From Elephas maximus indicus (Eukaryota > Chordata > Mammalia > Proboscidea > Elephantidae), in contig NC_064844.1 of assembly GCF_024166365.1 (NCBI RefSeq), positions 434,001-498,000 of the forward strand: DNA of 64,000 nucleotides, written 5' to 3'. Position numbers and translations under genes: made by a program. This document shows positions 34,701 to 44,384 of this stretch, piece after piece (position 1 is the stretch's first letter; each line of letters starts with the position of its first letter). The notes under the pieces were generated by a model that had not been told where the DNA came from, did no database searches, and saw only the letters and a program-made list of their open reading frames with translations.

Positions 34701-37700
34701 CACAGAAGTGACTAGATAACTCAGGTATATTGTATAACTGAATTGGTTTAATAATTTTAATAATAAGGCTAGCTAACAACGAAAGAGGTTGTGTTAATAA
34801 AGCTGGGTCTTGCCTGTACTTTAAATTGCCTGTTAGAAACCTCTCCATCTCTCAAATCGTAAAGACTGCCATAGAATCTCTGGCAGTATAGCTCGTTTTA
34901 TTGAATACTTCATGTGCCAAGCATTGTGTTAAGTTGTTTACATTTATTATGTCTTTTAAGGCTCTCAGATTAGTAGTTGCATCCATTTTACAGATGGGAA
35001 GACAAGTCTAGAGAAGTTAAATAACTTATCCAAGGCCTACTAACAAGAGCTGGAGCTGGGATTTGAACTGAGGATAGGACTGTCCATCTCTCAACCAGTA
35101 TCTATGCTACTTTTCTTAGTTACCAAACTTAAGGCAATGATATACTTTTGTGTCACCTTCTGTTTTCGGTCATGTACAACATCACCCTGATTCTTCCCTT
35201 TTTATCAGCATTAAATCCATACCTTAATTTTCTTTGAATGTTAAGTAGAGCAAGATAATACTAGCGGCAGAATTACTATAGACAGTATAGTATAGTGCTT
35301 TTACAAGCACTGGTTGTAGAGTCTAGACTGCTTGGGTTCACTGTTGGCTCCGCCACTTAACTTTGAATTTCTTCACTTGAAGATTGAGTGATTTATATAT
35401 GTGAAGTGCTAAGACTACTGCCCAGCATGTAAGTGCTCAGTGAATGTTAGCTGTCAACTGTTTACCAGCTCCTCCACACTAAGAATGCGTGTGTAACATT
35501 GCTGTCTGCTCATACATTTTAGGTAGAAACCTCTGCATGAAGTTAATTAGATGTTTTATTCATTTTCCTATAAAACTATATGTAATCCAAACAGTCCCAA
35601 CTATGTTAATAAAAGAAAAACAAGCATACATATTTTTTTGCACCTTTGGGGACTCACAGCCTAAGTGAAAAGGGCAGACCGTATGGAATGTTTTCTCATG
35701 TTCCCCACCCCCAAATGATGAAGATTTTTGAGTATCTGTAACGCTGACTTTATTTTTTTATTAATATTTCTAGGTTGTCTCTCAGTATTCAAGCCTGCTT
35801 TCTCCAATGGCTGTAAATGCAGTGATGAGAGTGATTGACCCAGCCACAGCTAACAGTGTAGATCTTAGAGATATTAAAATAGTTAAGAAACTTGGGTAAG
35901 GATCTTTGATGATAACTTTTGTTAATAGAAATTAATTTTCAAAGTAAATATAAGTGATTACTAAAAATGGCTAAATGAAAAATACACTGAATGAAAGTCA
36001 CAAAGGTGTCTTCTTTTTGGTTTTGTTTTATGAGAGACTGCACTCACGTGGGATTATCATAATTTGCATTTATGGCCTTAGGATGGTAGGGCAGTGGTAT
36101 GTTGACAAGGTCTGGGAACGGGGCACTAATCACGTGAGTGAGACTGAAGCACGTTGTATTGGACTGGTGCTTTTTGATCTGTTTGCAGTCTTTCATACCC
36201 AGAGATCTCCACTTTCACTTAACTACACCCCCATGTTTTGTTTTGTTTTTCAGTGGGACAGTTGATGGTTGTGAGTTAGTGGAAGGGCTGGTTGTCACCC
36301 AGAGATTTCCACTATCAATTAACTACCCCCTCATTCCTTTTTTTTTAGCGGAACAATTGATGATTGTGAGTTGGTGGAAGGGCTGGTTCTCACCCAGAAG
36401 GTGGCAAATTCTAGCATAACCAGAGTTGAAAAGGCTAAGATTGGGCTTATCCAGTTTTGCTTATCTGCTCCAAAAACAGATGTAAGTAGAATCCAACTGA
36501 AATTGGTTCTCTGTGTATACGTTAAGCTTTCTAATAACTCAGGTTTTTGTTTATTATTACAAAAACTGAGAATGCTGATAGTAATGATAAAAAACATAGA
36601 TCTCAGAAGAATTAAACTGAGATAAAGATAGAAATTGCTGGGTTCCAAAGTGACAGATCAGTAGCCTTAAGTAGACATTCATTGAAATTGAGCTTCACTG
36701 ACTTTCTTTAAAAATGAAGACAACAACTCGGGGTCTGTATAAAATAATAAAACAGATGATGTCTAAAGGCTTAGTCGTTGGCATTCTCAGATTATTTTGG
36801 GCTTTCTGAGAACAGAAACCTTCACCCCTTCCTCCAGTAACATGCAGATCTTTTGTTCTAAATTTGCATAAATAGAACTTTAAAACAACTTAATATACAC
36901 ACTTGGAAGAATTTAAGGTATGTTTATATTTGTTAGTCATAAGTATATTTCTCTAAAAGGAGTAGACTGTCTTATCTCACTTAGATTTACTCTCTTTTCA
37001 CATTGTGCTAGCATACAGGTTTCCTGTTTAGTATCCTGTTTCCCAAAAGTGGGTTTTATTAACCCATGTAGAAAATACTGTTTGATAGGTCTTGTCCTTG
37101 ACACTTTTCAGCATTTCAGCTTTAATAAACAAGGCAGAGTAAAAAGGATGCAGCTTAAATTTCAGTAATACATATATTTGTGTGAAGAAGATTGGCATAT
37201 TCAGGATGTAGGATAACTTTATTTTTTTTTATTATAAAAAATGTACTTAGAAAAAATGCGACAGCAGTCCATGAGGTTTAAAGTAAAAGAATTCCAGTGT
37301 TATATTTAGTGTATATATAGTTTTCCAGACTTTTTTTTATGCATGTCTATATAATTTCTTGTTTGGTATGGTTTTGGTTGAATTTACACATAGTGTTTTC
37401 ATTTAGGGAGCCCTGGTGGCACCGTGGTTAAAGCACTCAGCTGTTGAAATCCACCAACTGCTCTACAGGAAAAAGACGTGGCAGTCTGCTTCCATAAAGA
37501 TTACATCCTTGGAAACCCTATGAACAGTTCTACTCTGTTCAGTAGGGTTGCTGTGTGTTTAAATTGCCTCAACCGCGATGGGTTTTTTTGGTTTGTTTTT
37601 GTTTAAAAAGTCTTTTATACTTAAAAACTCCTATAATGCAATTTCAAATTTTTTTAAACAGATGGATAATCAAATAGTAGTTTCTGACTATGCCCAGATG

Positions 37701-40700
37701 GACCGAGTGCTGCGAGAAGAGAGAGCCTACATTCTAAATTTAGTGAAGCAAATAAAAAAAACGGGATGTAATGTTCTCCTTATACAGAAGTCTATTCTAA
37801 GGTGTGAAACTTAAGATATTTTGTTCATCCTTTAATGATAATTGATTTTGGGATCCTTCTAGCGATTTTTTTTTTCTAAAGAAGTATTTGAGATAGATAA
37901 TCCATGAAAAGTCTAGAAATTAATCTGTACTGGGACATTGTTTTATTCTGATAAACCCTCTAAAGTTGGTTCCATTTCCCCATTGTACTAATTTAAATGT
38001 GGAATATATATTTTTCTAGACCCAGGTCCTAACTATCAAATAAAGGGAATGCCTTGCTTTTAAAAAAAAATCTAGGTAAGTTTGATCTAAAATTGATTAG
38101 CTAGCTAAAAGGCATTTTTCTTCGAATTTGGAACCTCATTTTGAGGGAATTGGAAGAATTCTCCAAAGTTTGAACTGCTCTCACTTCTTTTTTTTCAGTG
38201 TATTTTTTGCTCCATTCGTACGTTGTGCCAGAAAACTACCGTGGGTGCTTGTTTTACATAGTCTTTGAGGAAGAGTTAGAGAAGACTTTTTTCTAGTCCT
38301 CAAGTGATACAATAATGAATAACTCTGAGTGACTTGTTCGCAGAGCTCAGTTTTCCCATCTGTAAAGCGGATACATCTCTGTTTCATAGGACTGTTAGGA
38401 TCACTCCAGGTCATCTGTAGGGAAGTACACATTTGTGGAGTCTGAAGTTAATCTGCCTTCATTGTAAAGGCATGAAGTATCAGTACAGTTTCAGTGAGGT
38501 CATTGAGTGGTTTCTAAATGGTGGTAATTATCTCTTTAATGTTCTGCAAAGAGGGCCTTGGAGGAGTACCTTTTTAATATCCATTGGAAATCTTATTTGT
38601 TAAGTTTGAGCTTGAATATTTCGCAAACTAGTATTTAAAGCTTTTTTTCTTGACAAATAACGTGACTGGCCACTTAACAGTAAACAATTAAAACTTAGAA
38701 AATAGCAAAAAAAATTTTTTTTTAGCCTAGCGTTGACATAATCATTTTGTATTTTAGAGATGCCCTTAGTGATCTTGCATTACATTTCCTGAACAAAATG
38801 AAGATTATGGTGGTTAAAGATATTGAAAGAGAAGACATTGAATTCATTTGTAAGGTAATGAACTTTAGCATTTGTGTGTGTGAAAATGTTCAGTAATTAA
38901 ATGTCTTCATTTGTGAACTTGACCGTTTTTCCCAGACAATTGGAACTAAGCCGGTTGCTCACATTGACCAGTTCACTGCTGACATGTTGGGTTCTGCCGA
39001 GCTCGCCGAGGAGGTCAATTTAAATGGATCTGGCAAACTGCTCAAGGTAACCACACTTAAAATTAAGCATTTATTTGCCTGGGCTTTTTTTTTTTTTTTT
39101 TTTAACCCTTACTTTAAATACCTAACTTGGAGTTTGTTTGCTAAAGATTACAGGCTGTGCAAGCCCTGGGAAGACGGTTACAATGGTTGTCCGTGGTTCT
39201 AACAAATTGGTAATCGAAGAAGCTGAGCGCTCCATTCACGATGCCCTATGTGTTCTTCGTTGTTTAGTAAAGAAAAGGTAATTATCTTTTGAACATTAAA
39301 ACTTCTGTGTTTTTGTAATGTTTTGGTCAAAGATTCTTTAGCAGAGTCATGATGGGGGGGCGGAGAATTGTGGAACAGAACTTCAAATTCTATGGCGTCT
39401 AGATTTCTGGAGCCATTGAAGCTGGATGACTTTATGAAATAATTGTCCTGAAGTAATTGTTGAACCTTAAACTATAAGTCATCTTTGAACCAAACAGTAG
39501 TTTAGCTTAATGACGAAAGAAAGCCTGCCATGAGCATTGTGTTTTTGTAAAGAATTACCTATTTGGGATCAGATTGACAGCAGTAACTTGAAAGGTTAGA
39601 TGAGAAGATTCGAAACAGTGAGTTTGCATTAATGGTGGTAAAGCAATTGGAAAAAGATAGCAAGAATATTTGCACAATTTGAAGAATGTAGTCGTGTAAC
39701 TGCATTGTACACATAGAAATTGTTGAACTGGTGCCGTGTTTGCTGTACGTACTTGCACAAAATTTATTTTTAAAAAACGCCTGTATTTTTATTCTTTCTA
39801 GGTCCTAAGTGGTAAATGATTAAACATAGCTTTCTGTTGGACAAAATAAGCTAAAATATATATTTGTAAATTTCAGAGCTCTCATCGCAGGTGGTGGTGC
39901 TCCAGAAATAGAGCTGGCCCTGCGGTTAACTGAGTATTCACGCACTCTGAGTGGCATGGAATCCTACTGCGTTCGTGCTTTTGCAGACGCTATGGAAGTC
40001 ATTCCTTCTACACTGGCTGAAAATGCAGGCCTGAATCCCATTTCCACAGTCACAGAGCTGAGAAACCGGCACGCTCAAGGAGAAAAGACAACAGGCATTA
40101 ATGTCCGGAAGGTAGTGAGTTCGTCTTTATCGCAAAAATGGTTTACTGATAAATATGACAAGCATGTTAAAACCTTCAGAATCATGTTTTGAATGAAAAG
40201 CTTTGTAATATAAAAGTACAGTAATCTTTAAGTATAAGGCCTGTAGATTAATTAATGTATGCCATAGAGTGAGAATGAAAATGGTGGAAAGTATTATTTG
40301 TTCATTGACTTTGCCACTTACTGGCTGTGTGACTTTTAATGAGTTGCTTAAGTAATCTATGCTTCAGTTTTCTGAGTTGGAAAAAGTTACTACTTCCCTC
40401 ACAGGGCTGTTGTGAGGATTAAATATGTTACTAAGTAGAAAAGTCTTAGAGTAGTGCCTGGCAGACAGTAGATGCTATGCACCTGTTAAAACCGTTGCTG
40501 CCTTTTTGGCACCAGCTAGTGCAGTTGTGTGGGTTTACACACTAGACAGTATAATACCTCTTTTTTTATCAATGATGGATTAGAGGAGACAGGTAATACA
40601 TGATGGAAAAAACAAAATGTCAGTCTTAACATTTTTTGAATGCTACAGAACTCTCAAAAGAGGGTGTTGTCTGGTTAGAAAAAGCTTTATGAAGATGGAA

Positions 40701-41674
40701 CTTTGGCTGATAGGGGATGAGGACATTTCAGATGGGGAAGCAGTAGTTTACAGGTGAGAGGGACCAAGAGGTTACTCAGCTTGTATAGAGCAGAGGTTTT
40801 ATGTTGGTGATGTAGTGGACTTCAAGTCAAAGCTTTTCCCCCAGTAGTTGGGCGGCACTGAAGATTGTCATGCGGGAGGGAAGCCTGGAGGTAGGGGTGC
40901 CTTTTACAGCCATCAGCCATAATCCCAGGGATAAAGGGACCTGGGATAGTGGCAGTAAGCATGCAGAGGTGGGGAATGTCAAAGATGTAAAAGAAGAGTA
41001 GACCAGACTGGGTCAGGTTCAGAATTAGGGTTCTGAAATAATTTAATCATTACAAATTGTTACTAGTAACTGCTCTGATCATCTCATTTTGCCAGGATAT
41101 TTGTTTTGGAGTTAGAATTGGAAGAATCCAGCATTAATTAAATTTTTCCAAATTTTGGTTGAAATAACAACCTACAAATGTAAGGAAGAGCTTGGTAGAA
41201 GACCTTATTCTGAAGCAGTTAGACTAAGGGACAGCTAGGTTTGAAAGTCTTCGGAGGAGTGCTAGCGACAACATAGTTGTTGATTTTACTGTCACACTGA
41301 AAGTGCTGTATGTGTGCTTTACAGGGTGGAATTTCCAACATTTTGGAGGAGCTGGTGGTTCAGCCTCTGTTGGTTTCAGTCAGTGCTCTGACCCTGGCAA
41401 CTGAAACTGTCCGGAGCATTCTGAAGATTGATGATGTGGTAAGTCTATATAGGCTGTAAATACCATGCATCCCTCTGAGTTCAAAGAGGCAAATGTTTTT
41501 TGGGGAGTTTATTATTAGTAGTACTGTTAGTTTGCTAATCATAAAGGCGATAACAGATCATATTTACACAGTTTGTTTGTTAACGTGTAAAATGAAGGAA
41601 ATGCGGATGATTGCCTTAAACTTCTTCATAGGTTTTGAAACACGTTTTTCTCTTACCAGGTGAACACTCGATAA
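25581..41674 (+). CDS. CCT4: CCT4, T-complex protein 1 subunit delta (14 coding exons, complete)
   Basis: CCT4 is the delta subunit of the cytosolic group II chaperonin TRiC/CCT, the two-ring ATP-driven folding chamber for actin, tubulin and WD40 proteins. Coding exons: 25581-25707, 28735-28787, 32541-32630, 33580-33688, 34451-34593, 35774-35895, 36349-36481, 37662-37801, 38758-38854, 38936-39046, 39147-39277, 39877-40111, 41325-41438, 41660-41674. They sum to 1,620 nt, giving 539 residues plus TAA, the length I know for mammalian CCT4. All introns are GT/AG and phases agree. Visible motifs are LGPKGMDKM (52-60), NDGATIL (72-78) and GDGTTSVV (103-110), which form the ATP site, and GGGAPE (424-429). 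The C-terminus is VNTR. The start is the first ATG of exon 1, in a good context (GCCATGC). No frameshift or stop is seen. Exon 7 has a decayed partial duplicate upstream at 36,254. Confidence 0.97.
25708..28734. other. CCT4 intron 1: MIR pieces, nested SINEs, ancient repeat
   Basis: After the CpG island it has MIR-like pieces (26,270-26,340 and 26,540-26,650), the nested SINE pair listed separately, and an old repeat at about 27,050-27,500. 27,500-28,734 shows nothing recognisable. Confidence 0.55.
26656..27040. mobile_element. AfroSINE (+) interrupted by an AfroSINE (-)
   Basis: The plus copy runs 26,656-26,770 and 26,963-27,040. The minus copy (TGTTGAGTTGATTCCGACTT through CCACCAGGGCTCC) sits between them. 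The outer copy resumes at TTGGAAACCTTATGGAGCCA. Confidence 0.75.
28735..28787 (+). CDS. CCT4: CCT4 coding exon 2 (residues 43-60)
   Basis: The acceptor is a T-rich tract ending TTTACAG and the donor is ATG then GTAAAA. It encodes the first nucleotide-binding motif LGPKGMDKM of the equatorial domain. Confidence 0.95.
29277..31856 (+). mobile_element. Tigger1-like (pogo, Tc1/mariner superfamily) DNA transposon, near full length, inactive
   Basis: It begins CAGGCATACCTTG and ends CCAAAGTGTGTCTG, which are degenerate inverted termini flanked by TA duplications (29,275-29,276 and 31,857-31,858). Transposase remnants on the plus strand include [20 protein letters not shown] (30,535) and [19 protein letters not shown] (30,732 on), both typical of Tigger. 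The frame is broken many times. Two minus-strand SINEs are inserted at 31,385-31,735. It lies in CCT4 intron 2, in the same direction as the gene. Confidence 0.88.
31385..31735 (-). mobile_element. Two AfroSINE copies in tandem (-), inserted in the Tigger element
   Basis: Two successive reverse-orientation copies, at about 31,385-31,566 and 31,575-31,735. Each begins with the ACCAAACC tail complement and TTGCCATTGAGTCC-like motif, and contains TTTTGGTTAG or GGTTAGCAGCC. The first has a T16 insertion. Confidence 0.85.
32103..32450 (+). mobile_element. L1 3' UTR fragment (+) in CCT4 intron 2
   Basis: It resembles afrotherian L1 3' ends, with GACTATGGCCCCCGGAGGAC, TCAGCTCAATAATGAAGTCA and the ending CTAAAGTACAATTAAAAATT plus A-rich tail. 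It is 5'-truncated and non-coding. Confidence 0.7.
32541..32630 (+). CDS. CCT4: CCT4 coding exon 3 (residues 61-90)
   Basis: The acceptor is TTTCCAG and the donor is ATG then GTAAGT. It encodes [11 protein letters not shown], the second conserved ATP-site motif, and the helix up to HPAARM. Confidence 0.95.
33580..33688 (+). CDS. CCT4: CCT4 coding exon 4 (residues 91-126)
   Basis: The acceptor is CTCACTTAG and the donor is AAAG then GTGAGC. It contains the chaperonin signature AGDGTTSVV, with the catalytic-site Asp104. Confidence 0.95.
34113..34278 (+). mobile_element. AfroSINE (+) in CCT4 intron 4
   Basis: GGAGTCCTGGTAGCACAGTG, AAGGTCGGCAGTTCCAATCC and GGGTCGCTATGAGTCGGAAT. The tail is a T-rich run. 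It is a well-preserved, hence fairly young, copy. Confidence 0.9.
34451..34593 (+). CDS. CCT4: CCT4 coding exon 5 (residues 127-174)
   Basis: The acceptor is CTGATAG and the donor is AAG then GTGAGA. It encodes [11 protein letters not shown] through TSLNSK, the end of the N-terminal equatorial segment. Confidence 0.95.
34594..35773. other. CCT4 intron 5: MIR pair, no other feature
   Basis: MIR (-) lies at about 34,960-35,110 (CATTTTACAGATGGGAAGAC) and MIR (+) at about 35,280-35,460 (GGTTCACTGTTGGCTCCGCC). They are in opposite orientation, about 170 bp apart. Confidence 0.6.
35774..35895 (+). CDS. CCT4: CCT4 coding exon 6 (residues 175-214)
   Basis: The acceptor is TTTCTAG and the donor is CTTGG then GTAAGG. 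It ends with a split Gly codon (GG plus C of exon 7) and covers the first part of the intermediate domain ([11 protein letters not shown]). Confidence 0.95.
36198..36392 (+). repeat. Tandem duplication of the CCT4 intron 6/exon 7 junction (two units of about 95-100 bp)
   Basis: Unit A is 36,198-36,297 and unit B is 36,298-36,392. Each starts CCCAGAGAT and runs through an intronic stretch, a polypyrimidine tract, an AG acceptor (36,252-36,253 and 36,347-36,348) and about 45 bp of exon 7. Unit A would encode [17 protein letters not shown], then passes straight into unit B's intron portion with no donor. Use of its acceptor would therefore shift the frame and stop at the TAA at 36,417-36,419. 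By eye the exon parts differ at about six positions. Confidence 0.9.
36349..36481 (+). CDS. CCT4: CCT4 coding exon 7 (residues 215-259)
   Basis: The acceptor is a T9 run followed by AG, and the donor is GAT then GTAAGT. It encodes [19 protein letters not shown] through SAPKTD, the start of the apical (substrate-binding) domain. Only this copy keeps the frame to exon 8. A similar copy of its first roughly 47 bp and acceptor lies 95 bp upstream. Confidence 0.95.
36482..37407. other. CCT4 intron 7, left part: nothing recognised
   Basis: AT-rich, with no repeat or frame that I can support. The SINE listed next follows. Confidence 0.55.
37408..37605 (+). mobile_element. AfroSINE (+), long variant, just upstream of CCT4 exon 8
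   Basis: AGGGAGCCCTGGTGGCACCG, GTGGCAGTCTGCTTCCATAA and GGGTTGCTGTGTGTTTAAAT are present. It ends about 55 bp before the exon 8 acceptor. Confidence 0.85.
37662..37801 (+). CDS. CCT4: CCT4 coding exon 8 (residues 260-305)
   Basis: The acceptor is TTTAAACAG and the donor is CTAAG then GTGTGA, a weaker donor than its neighbours. It encodes [20 protein letters not shown] through QKSIL in the apical domain. An AfroSINE sits only about 55 bp upstream. Confidence 0.95.
37802..38757. other. CCT4 intron 8: one MIR piece, otherwise nothing recognised
   Basis: A MIR-like stretch lies at about 38,330-38,460 (TTTTCCCATCTGTAAAGCGG). The rest is AT-rich. Confidence 0.55.
38758..38854 (+). CDS. CCT4: CCT4 coding exon 9 (residues 306-338)
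   Basis: The acceptor is GTATTTTAG and the donor is AAG then GTAATG. It encodes [16 protein letters not shown] through EFICK of the apical domain. Confidence 0.95.
38936..39046 (+). CDS. CCT4: CCT4 coding exon 10 (residues 339-375)
   Basis: The acceptor is TTTTTCCCAG and the donor is AAG then GTAACC. It follows a very short intron of 81 bp. It encodes [19 protein letters not shown] through GKLLK. Confidence 0.95.
39147..39277 (+). CDS. CCT4: CCT4 coding exon 11 (residues 376-418)
   Basis: The acceptor GCTAAAG has a purine-rich last stretch and so is a weak 3' splice site. The donor is AAAAG then GTAATT. It encodes [20 protein letters not shown] and the helix [14 protein letters not shown]. 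The upstream intron is only 100 bp. Confidence 0.95.
39333..39776 (+). mobile_element. L1-type 3' UTR fragment (+) in CCT4 intron 11
   Basis: TATGGCGTCTAGATTTCTGG, AAGCCTGCCATGAGCATTGT and GAAATTGTTGAACTGGTGCC. The same family lies at 1-512 and 10,317-10,925. Confidence 0.65.
39877..40111 (+). CDS. CCT4: CCT4 coding exon 12 (residues 419-497)
   Basis: The acceptor is AATTTCAG and the donor is AAG then GTAGTG. It is the largest coding exon. It encodes the C-terminal equatorial return with [10 protein letters not shown] and the helix [18 protein letters not shown]. Confidence 0.95.
40112..41324. other. CCT4 intron 12: MIR and an ancient repeat
   Basis: MIR (+) lies at about 40,300-40,500 (GCCACTTACTGGCTGTGTGAC, GTGAGGATTAAATATG). 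An old medium-reiteration repeat is likely at about 40,590-41,040. No gene. Confidence 0.55.
41325..41438 (+). CDS. CCT4: CCT4 coding exon 13 (residues 498-535)
   Basis: The acceptor is GCTTTACAG and the donor is GTG then GTAAGT. It encodes [16 protein letters not shown] through LKIDDV, the last equatorial helices. Confidence 0.95.
41660..41674 (+). CDS. CCT4: CCT4 terminal coding exon (residues 536-539 and stop)
   Basis: The acceptor is TTACCAG, followed by GTG AAC ACT CGA TAA. It encodes only VNTR and the stop codon. The 3' UTR follows. Confidence 0.93.
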   Translation: MNTR

Positions 41675-41850
41675 TCTGACTGACGGGCACCATTGGTGTG
41701 GCTGGAGCAGAAGGTCATTGCCTCAGTACCCTTGTTGTTTGAAAGATGGTTTCTCCTGTGAATTCCTGCTCGGGCTTCCAGTTGGCATTGGTTAAAATTG
41801 TATCGACACAGTTTAATGATGATATTAAATATTTCAAAAAACAGATTAAT
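41675..41850 (+). other. CCT4: CCT4 3' UTR with candidate poly(A) signal
   Basis: The sequence after the stop is single-copy in look. ATTAAA at 41,824-41,829 is the nearest plausible cleavage signal. An AATAAA at 42,234-42,239 is a distal alternative. The transcript end is not visible from sequence alone. Confidence 0.5.
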
Positions 41851-43254
41851 TTATTGCCACGCCCCAGTATTCTGTTATTTCTGATACTCTTGAAAAATCT
41901 AAGAGCCCAAGAGATATAAAACATGAGTTCACTTTTATATGTTGACTTTCTAAGGGATTAATCCTGAGGGCTTTCCGCGCTTTGTACTCCGTATAGGCAT
42001 TTATCTATTCCGTTGATGTTTTTTTAAACAGAAGTATTCAGAAGAAAAAAATGACCCATTATGCTCATCAGTCTGATAAATCCTCATTGACATAAAAACA
42101 CCAAAATAATGTACTTGCTGTTTGAAAAGCTCACTGTACAGAAAGGTACAAAGTAAAAAATAAAAAATGAAAGTCTTCCCAGGCTATTGTCCTAGTCCTT
42201 TTCCCCAAGAATTTAATTGGAATTCCTTCTCCAAATAAAAGTGTATGCAGATACTAACAAATTTTATTTATACGCAAGGCATTATTAACTCATAAGTCTT
42301 ACTCAAAGGGTTATAAGTGTTTTGGTCCAAGCACTGTCATGTTACCATGAACAGCATAAAGTCTAACTAGTCTCTACCCTCACTTTGTTGTTGTTAGCTA
42401 CAGGCACGTGGGCCCTGATTCATGGCGGCCCATGCACAGCAGGGATTGAACCATTGTGATCCGTAGGGTTTACATTGGCTGGTTTTTCGGAAGTAGGTTG
42501 CCAGGCCTTTCTTCTTTGTCTTAGCCTGGAAGTTTTGCTGAAACTTGTTGAACATCACAGCCAACATACAAGCCTCCACTGACAGATGGGCTTCACCTGT
42601 TGTGCATTAGCTGGAAATTGAACCTGGGTCTCCCACACAGAAGGCGAGAACTCTGCCACCACCGTCCACTGCCTTTAGCCACTTCCTCATCCGTTTGCAC
42701 GCTGTAGTTAGTGATCTGTTTACAACTTTTGTCAGGCATTCCCCTTCATAAAAGCTTTCTTGGCATCTGATAAAGGCCAGAACTTTATAGTGAACCATAA
42801 GTTTGGCCTCAGTAATCTGTTCTCTCTCCTACGCTCTCTTGGGAATTCACAAGGAGTGTGATCAGAATAGTTGGGTCCTCTTTTAGCATTTTTGGAAAAA
42901 AATTCTGCCAACCAGTTGTCTGAAGTTCCTTTTGTGTTTATGACACATTTCAAGGTACTTTGAGTTCGGTAAATGATAAATATAATGCCTTTAGATATGG
43001 GTTTATGGAGTAATTCAATCCCTATTTTAATGGATTAAGAGCTTACTATAAATTGCTCTTTTTCTAGCTGCTATAAAGTGGCTGAATCAAGTATATCTTA
43101 AAAACGTTGAAGACAAAATAAATTATATTGGAACTTTATCAGTTATTTGGTAGTTTTGTGTGTGTTAACGCTACAGTGAGCTCATAACAATTTTTTTGTA
43201 GGAAACTCTGACAAGACAAAAATGATTCTTAATCATTCGCTCTTAAATTTGCTT
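41851..43254. other. Intergenic region downstream of CCT4: no gene
   Basis: AT-rich and single-copy in look, apart from the RTE-derived element at 42,394-42,690. A distal poly(A) signal candidate for CCT4 lies at 42,234. Confidence 0.55.
42394..42690 (-). mobile_element. RTE-derived short element (-)
   Basis: The reverse complement has the RTE 5'-like part and ends in the TAACAACAACAA-type tail (TTGTTGTTAGCTACAGG on plus). It is related to 16,690-16,930 and more diverged. Confidence 0.5.
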
Positions 43255-43720
43255 TGATAAGGTGTGCCTGACCCAACCCATGGAATTTTTGATCACCTCG
43301 TATGCATGTGAAAGGCTGAGCAATGAATAAGGAAGACCAAAGAAGGATTGATGCCTTTGAATTGATTGGTGAAAAATACTGAATATACTATGGACTACCA
43401 AAAGAAGGAACAAACCTGTTTTGGAAGAAGTACACCCAGAGTGCTCCTTGGAAGCAAAGATTGCGAGACTTGTCTCACATACTTTGGACGTGTTACTAGG
43501 AGGGGCCAGTCCCTGGAGGACATCATGATCGGTAAGCTAGAGAGTCTGCAAAAAAGAGGAAAACCCTTGACGAGATAGTTTGACACAGTGGCTGCAACAG
43601 TGGGCTCAAATATAGCAACCATCATGAGGATGGTACACAACCAGGGCAACGTTTCATTCTGTTGTACATAGGGTTGCTGTGAGTTGGAAGCGACTCCGTG
43701 GCGCCTAACAACAGTCAACA
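43255..43720 (+). mobile_element. RTE LINE 3' end (+)
   Basis: GAAGTACACCCAGAGTGCTC, TTGGACGTGTTACTAGGAGG and tail GTGAGTTGGAAGCGACTCCG TGGCGCCTAACAACAG. Confidence 0.85.
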
Positions 43721-44177
43721 CGAAGAGGTTCAGTATCACTGCTAATCAAGGAAATGCCAATAAAAGGTTGATAAAGATGAATAAAACTGACACCACCTTG
43801 TGTTGATGGAAAATCTGGTTGGTATGTAAACTGGTACAACCTTTCTTCAAGGCAGTTGGGCAGTGATATCCAAAAGTCTTAAACCACACATATCTTTTGA
43901 CTTAAAATTTGCTCTCAGGAGATAATAGCATAAAGACACAAAGATGTATGCGTGGCTTTGTGAATAATGAAAAGTCCGTTAGAAACGTTGTTATGGAATA
44001 GTGTGCAAAGAGATTCCAGGAGAGATGGACCAAAATGTTAACAGGGTTAATGGTTATGTATTAGAATTTTTTCATTGAGGTTTTTTTTTTTTTTTTTTTT
44101 AAGTTTTATTTTGGGGGACAAACGGGAACAGTCCTGGAAACCAGCTAGTTGAGGTGCAGTATTCCTTGTAACAGGAG

Positions 44178-44308
44178 TCCTTGTGCATACAGTGTTCGTC
44201 TACTAACCAAAAGGTCCGCAGCCTTGAAAACACTGTGGAGCTCAGTTTTACTCTGACACACATGGGGTTGTCATGAGTCAGAATCAACTTGATGGCAGCT
44301 AACACCAT
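44178..44308 (+). mobile_element. AfroSINE (+), diverged
   Basis: CTACTAACCAAAAGGTCCGC and ATGAGTCAGAATCAACTTGA TGGCAGCTAACACC. The middle is shortened. Confidence 0.7.
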
Positions 44309-44384
44309 TCTTTGTAACCAGTGAGACAGCAAACAGCTTAATTCATATTGTAAAAGTAGTTTCTGTACAACGACAACAAAAAGA

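Noticed and set aside
36138-36419. 93-codon frame across the duplicated CCT4 exon 7 region
   Set aside because: It joins unit A in frame and unit B out of frame. Not a plausible alternative CCT4 product, so treated as a decoy acceptor instead.
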